A stretch of 8,827 nucleotides of DNA from Rubrobacteraceae bacterium (lineage in GTDB: Bacteria > Actinomycetota > Rubrobacteria > Rubrobacterales > Rubrobacteraceae): assembly GCA_013698525.1 (NCBI GenBank), contig JACCSM010000038.1:1-8827 (forward strand). The letters run 5' to 3'. Within the stretch, counting starts at the first letter, position 1, and each line of letters starts with the position of its first letter. Below the pieces are notes generated by a model that did not search any database, was not told the DNA's origin, and saw nothing but the letters and a program-made list of their open reading frames with translations. The position numbers were made by a program, and so were the translations under genes. Below are positions 6,401-8,827 of this stretch, piece by piece.

Positions 6401-7558
6401 GTGAACGTTAAGGTTTTGGGGCAGAGGTTTGCTTCGACGCGTCGGCTCGCGTGGTCGGGCGCGAAGACGCTCCTCTCCACCGTGCGCTCCTTACTCGACC
6501 GTTCCCAGGTTGAGGAGCCCTCTCCCCGCGAACCGTACCTGCAGGGCGTGACGGCGTCCTCCGCAACGATTGCCTGGGTCGGAGATGAGTACGGCGTGGG
6601 GACGGTCGAGTACGGCGAGATCCCGCAACTCGGACGAGAGCAAGTCGACACGAATGTGGGCAGGCGCCACGCGGTCACCCTCACTGATCTCGAGCCCGCT
6701 TCGACCTACCACTATCGGGTAGTGCAGATCAACGGCTCGTCAGGGACGAACCGCTTTCGCACCGCGCCCGCGGACGAAGACTCGCGTTTCTCCTTCGCGG
6801 TAGTGGGCGATAGCGGCGACGGGGGAAGGGCGCAACTGGAGGTGGCCGGGTTGTTGGAGCGCCTGAGGCCCGACCTCATCCTGCACGCCGGGGACGTAGT
6901 CTACCCCCGTGGAGCCGAAAAAGACTACGACAGGCGTTTCTTCGCACCGTACCGTACCCTCATCAAGGAGGTGCCTATATTCCTTGTGCTGGGCAACCAC
7001 GACGTGCGCCACAGGGACGGAGCTGCCTACCTCGACAACTTCTACCCTCCCCTCCATAACCCCGGCAGCACCAAACGTTTCTACTCTTTCGACTGGGGAG
7101 GGGCCCACTTCGTTGCCCTCGACAGCGAGCTCTACCACGACGACCGGGGCGCCGGCCCTGAGGAGCAGAAGGCCTTCTTGGAGCGGGACCTCGCCACCAC
7201 ACGCAAGCGCTGGAAATTCGCCTTCCTGCATAGGTCCCTCTATAGCTCTTCTAGGCACGGCCCCGATGAGTTGATAAGAGAGGATCTCGAACCGCTGTTC
7301 GCTCGCTACTGCGTTGACGTGGTCTTCTCCGGACACGACCACGTCTACGAGCGCACGGCGCCGGTAATGGGGGTAACCCACGTGGTAAGCGGCGGAGGCG
7401 GTAGGGAACTCTACCGGGCGGGCAAGGAGAGGTGGACGGCCTGCTCCAATTCCGCCCACCACGCGGTGCTCGTCCGCATCGGTGACTCGCGACTGGACCT
7501 CGAGGCCATAGAACCCGACGGCAATGTGTTCGACCGCTGGCATCTCTTTCGAGTGTGA
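6401..7558 (+). CDS. Purple acid phosphatase-like metallophosphoesterase with N-terminal Fn3-like domain
   Basis: A complete 385-residue protein. Residues about 45-122 form a beta-sandwich of the purple acid phosphatase N-terminal/Fn3 type (ASSATIAWVGDEYG, then LTDLEPASTYHYRV). Residues about 130-335 are a calcineurin-like metallophosphoesterase core with the full metal set: GDSGDGG (Asp137), GDVVY (Asp165, Tyr168), GNHD (Asn199, His200), FLHRSLYSS (His277) and SGHDHVYER (His312, His314). Such enzymes hydrolyse phosphate monoesters or diesters using a two-metal centre. The N-terminus is Arg-rich with only a weak hydrophobic stretch, so I see no convincing signal peptide; localisation is open. 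The GTG start is chosen because a -10-like TAATAT sits just upstream and the frame has no better start before the Fn3-like domain. It is a single-gene unit, about 100 bases after the broken hydrolase and followed by a long non-coding stretch. Confidence 0.9.
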   Translation: MNVKVLGQRFASTRRLAWSGAKTLLSTVRSLLDRSQVEEPSPREPYLQGVTASSATIAWVGDEYGVGTVEYGEIPQLGREQVDTNVGRRHAVTLTDLEPASTYHYRVVQINGSSGTNRFRTAPADEDSRFSFAVVGDSGDGGRAQLEVAGLLERLRPDLILHAGDVVYPRGAEKDYDRRFFAPYRTLIKEVPIFLVLGNHDVRHRDGAAYLDNFYPPLHNPGSTKRFYSFDWGGAHFVALDSELYHDDRGAGPEEQKAFLERDLATTRKRWKFAFLHRSLYSSSRHGPDELIREDLEPLFARYCVDVVFSGHDHVYERTAPVMGVTHVVSGGGGRELYRAGKERWTACSNSAHHAVLVRIGDSRLDLEAIEPDGNVFDRWHLFRV

Positions 7559-7848
7559 GAACCGAATATCACGTGTTAATACCAACGCTGATGCCAGCTG
7601 GGGCAGCACCAGGCAGTACTCGGCGTACTTATCGTTTGTGACAAGGTAGGACTTCTGACACCACCGAGAACGCAATACGGTGCAACACTCAGCAACCCAG
7701 AGCAGAGAAAGCCGTGCTCTTTCCCATCAATTGGAGGCTGGCTTGGAAGCTTGAGTTGTCAAGTTGTGTGGAGCTCACGCCGAGAAGGGAAACACACGGC
7801 GATGAGTTGGCGATGAATCAAAGGATGACTCACTCGATCAGAGGCCTG

Positions 7849-7890
7849 TTCACCCGAGTGCGTGGAAGGGAGATTCCCCGAAGTTCGCCA
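7849..7890 (+). repeat. Imperfect direct repeat A, copy 1
   Basis: The core GTGCGTGGAAGGG starts at 7858 and is followed by AGATTCCCCGAAGTTCGCCA. It aligns without gaps to copy 2 at 8247-8279 with 27 of 33 identities, and similarity extends a few bases to the left (TTCA...AG). The two copies lie on the same strand 389 bases apart and flank the small ORF at 8000-8179. Confidence 0.7.
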
Positions 7891-7955
7891 CCACGGTATG
7901 TAAGAAACAGATAATACCCTCCGAAGGGCGACCCCCTTATAGCAGCGTCGCCTGG

Positions 7956-7980
7956 CCTATAGGACCGGGGCGCTATGCGG
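7956..7980 (+). repeat. Repeat motif B, copy 1 (CCTATAGGACCGGGG...TATGCGG)
   Basis: CCTATAGGACCGGGGCG precedes CTATGCGG just upstream of the small ORF. Related forms are at 8174-8195 (CACTAGGACCGGGACT) and 8213-8234 (CCTGTAGGATCGGGACTATG). A looser match is at 6325-6345 (CCTTATAGGCGGCGAGTATG) upstream of the metallophosphoesterase. Positions before genes suggest a regulatory element or a dispersed repeat. Confidence 0.5.
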
Positions 7981-7987
7981 CTTGCGC

Positions 7988-7993
7988 TAGAAT
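7988..7993 (+). promoter_or_regulatory. -10 element for the small ORF
   Basis: TAGAAT ends six bases before the ATG at 8000, the distance expected between a -10 box and a transcription start. The only purine run upstream (GGGG, 7994-7997) is too close to the ATG to be a standard ribosome site. A leaderless transcript beginning at or near the start codon is likely. A -35 box is not evident. Confidence 0.45.
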
Positions 7994-7999
7994 GGGGTG

Positions 8000-8179
8000 A
8001 TGGAGGAATATCGAAACCCCTTCGAGTGGACCCCGCAAAGCGAAGCATGGGTCGAAGCCGCTAACTGGATCGCCGAAGAAAAGAGGGCGAGACTTCGCGA
8101 TGACCCCACAGGAGAAGCCTTCGCCCGTCTCGCCTTCCAACTGTGCATGCAACAGACTCAAGAAACCGACGCTCACTAG
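8000..8179 (+). CDS. Small uncharacterised protein (59 residues)
   Basis: I do not recognise this protein. It is acidic to neutral, with a Trp-containing N-terminal part (MEEYRNPFEWTPQSEAW), a charged helix-prone middle (IAEEKRARLRDD) and a C-terminal segment FARLAFQLCMQQTQETDAH. There is no signal peptide, membrane segment or Cys pair. The balanced amino-acid composition, unlike the Arg/Pro-rich shadow frames of this DNA, and a -10-like TAGAAT right upstream support a real gene. GTG at 7997 is an alternative start giving one more residue. It is bracketed by repeats A and B, and its stop codon overlaps a copy of motif B. Confidence 0.6.
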   Translation: MEEYRNPFEWTPQSEAWVEAANWIAEEKRARLRDDPTGEAFARLAFQLCMQQTQETDAH

Positions 8180-8234
8180 GACCGGGACTTACTGCTGTTA
8201 GAGGATCCCGACCCTGTAGGATCGGGACTATGCG
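8174..8234 (+). repeat. Repeat motif B, copies 2 and 3, with hairpin
   Basis: TAGGACCGGGACT (8177-8189) and TAGGATCGGGACT (8217-8229) differ by one base and are 40 bases apart. The second, with the preceding TCCCGA (8206-8211), forms a hairpin: TCCCGA pairs with TCGGGA (8222-8227), with CC/GG closing a TGTA loop. There is no T-run, so it is not a classical terminator, though it could end or stabilise the small-ORF transcript. Confidence 0.55.
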
Positions 8235-8237
8235 CTA

Positions 8238-8279
8238 TTCAACGTAGTGCGTGGAAGGGGGATTCTCGGAAGTTACGCA
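8238..8279 (+). repeat. Imperfect direct repeat A, copy 2
   Basis: The core GTGCGTGGAAGGGGGATTC starts at 8247 and ends GAAGTTACGCA at 8279. In this copy the ends TGCGT and ACGCA are inverted repeats of each other, so the unit is bounded by a short palindrome that copy 1 has lost. See copy 1 for the comparison. Confidence 0.7.
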
Positions 8280-8346
8280 AGATCCGTTCAAGACCTCCGT
8301 GCGAACGACAAGCCGCACTTCTTAGCCGGGTGGCGTATCATGCCGC

Positions 8347-8362
8347 TATACAAACAATTTGT
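8347..8362 (+). promoter_or_regulatory. Possible promoter/operator of the DUF4395 gene
   Basis: TATACA (8347-8352) could be a -10 box about 65 bases before the ATG at 8419. It overlaps a small inverted repeat ACAAA-CAA-TTTGT (8350-8362), which is AT-rich in an otherwise GC-rich area. A -35 box is weak (TTAGCC at 8322-8327 with a 19-base spacer). The assignment is tentative. Confidence 0.3.
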
Positions 8363-8418
8363 CAGAGGTGAGTGTCGGTCCGCCTTTCCCAGCGGGCCAG
8401 GAGGAAGGAAGCACGCCT

Positions 8419-8827
8419 ATGGTTTGCGTTGATCGAGACAGGGACATACCGCTGCCCATCGTACATCTGAACCGTTGGGTCCTAGTGGTGGGGGTGGTAG
8501 GCGGGCTGATCCTGCGACAGCCGCTTTTGACCACGGCGCTCTTCTTAGTCGTACTCTCCGCCGTGTTGTTTGGGCGACGAGGGAGCCTCATCTTCCAGGC
8601 AGGCAGGCTCCTCTTGCCGAAACGGAACGCCAAGGCGCTAAGTGCCGGCGAAGTAGAAGACCCCCGGTTGATGCGCTTTAATAACACTCTCGCAGCGATG
8701 GTGCTCGGTGGGGCACAGCTGGCGTTCCTCCTCGGCCTGGAGGTGGTAGGCTGGGGGCTCTCGCTGGCGGTGGCTGCCGCGGCCGGCGTCGCCCTGGCGG
8801 GCTTCTGCGTCGGTTGCTTCTTCTATT
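8419..8827 (+). CDS. DUF4395 family membrane protein, 3' partial
   Basis: The frame from ATG 8419 runs off the window after 136 codons. AGGAGGAAGG at 8399-8408 is a plausible ribosome site, though spaced rather far. The protein has two hydrophobic segments near residues 19-32 and 35-51, a basic loop with GRRGSLIFQAGRLLLPKRN, then DPRLMRFNNTLAAM, two more hydrophobic stretches (about 91-109 and 110-128) and GFCVGCFFY with the C-x-G-C pair (Cys130, Cys133). This order (short N-terminal motif, hydrophobic pair, G-R-x-S-loop, RFxx, CxGC) is that of the DUF4395 domain. Family members are integral inner-membrane proteins of unknown function, often found beside thioredoxin-like or rhodanese genes, which hints at a thiol-redox role; the downstream gene is outside the window. 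Confidence 0.78.
   Translation, partial: MVCVDRDRDIPLPIVHLNRWVLVVGVVGGLILRQPLLTTALFLVVLSAVLFGRRGSLIFQAGRLLLPKRNAKALSAGEVEDPRLMRFNNTLAAMVLGGAQLAFLLGLEVVGWGLSLAVAAAAGVALAGFCVGCFFY

Larger units (their letters stand above)
7559..7996. other. Long non-coding stretch with repeat modules
   Basis: About 440 bases with lower GC than the flanking genes and no convincing gene. It contains a 6-bp-stem hairpin (AGAGCA 7699-7704, TGCTCT 7715-7720, then TTTCCC), too far from the metallophosphoesterase stop to be its obvious terminator. A + frame from 7714 is open for 66 codons but has no ribosome site and no family resemblance, and it runs through a repeat. A - strand frame over about 7560-7675 (reading LVTNDKYAEYC) looks vaguely protein-like but continues into the shadow of the phosphoesterase gene; I could not identify it. 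The right end carries the repeat modules listed separately. Confidence 0.55.

Noticed and set aside
6740..7675. Reverse-strand frame whose start (about 7560-7675) reads LVTNDKYAEYC, as in some PIN-domain or other enzymes
   Set aside because: Only the first 35 or so residues look protein-like, the rest is antisense to the phosphoesterase, and no family could be named. A BLASTX of 7550-7720 would settle it.
7714..7914. Open frame of 66 codons on the + strand
   Set aside because: No ribosome-binding site, no recognisable similarity, and it reads through repeat A, which is not under coding constraint in its second copy.

Overview
The window reads as high-GC actinobacterial chromosome. GC-rich codons, frequent GTG starts, strong AGGAGG sites and apparently leaderless promoters point that way, and the protein styles remind me most of the Rubrobacter lineage. 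That placement is an inference with moderate confidence. All genes I can support are on the + strand.

Bases 1-4700 hold a sugar/polyol catabolic operon. In order it carries an FGGY carbohydrate kinase (5' end outside the window), an AraM/EgsA-type sn-glycerol-1-phosphate dehydrogenase-like protein, the N-terminal quarter of a transketolase that has lost its remainder, an intact GpsA-type NAD(P)-dependent glycerol-3-phosphate dehydrogenase-like protein, and the first residues of a frameshifted FAD-dependent GlpD-type dehydrogenase. Together these look like a kinase plus several ketose-phosphate/polyol-phosphate oxidoreductases feeding the non-oxidative pentose phosphate pathway. The exact substrate cannot be read from the sequence.

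Bases 4500-5560 are a scar zone of broken genes. They contain the glpD remnant, a perfect tandem 11-bp repeat, the 3' part of a tRNA-Thr(CGT) gene without its 5' half, a cupin gene remnant with an in-frame stop and a frameshift, and an epoxide-hydrolase-like alpha/beta hydrolase gene interrupted by a non-coding insertion of about 119 bp that has imperfect terminal inverted repeats and resembles a MITE. The tRNA fragment is what the far end of an integrated element, or its excision scar, would look like.

Bases 6300-8827 are healthier. There is an intact purple-acid-phosphatase-like metallophosphoesterase with an N-terminal Fn3-like domain, probably transcribed leaderless. A non-coding stretch with imperfect dispersed repeats follows, flanking a gene for a small protein of 59 residues. 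The window ends inside a DUF4395 membrane protein.

No CRISPR array, intact transposase, rRNA or complete tRNA was seen. The most interesting items are the two-dehydrogenase kinase operon and its recent decay, the tRNA-Thr fragment, the MITE-like insertion and the repeat modules around the small ORF.
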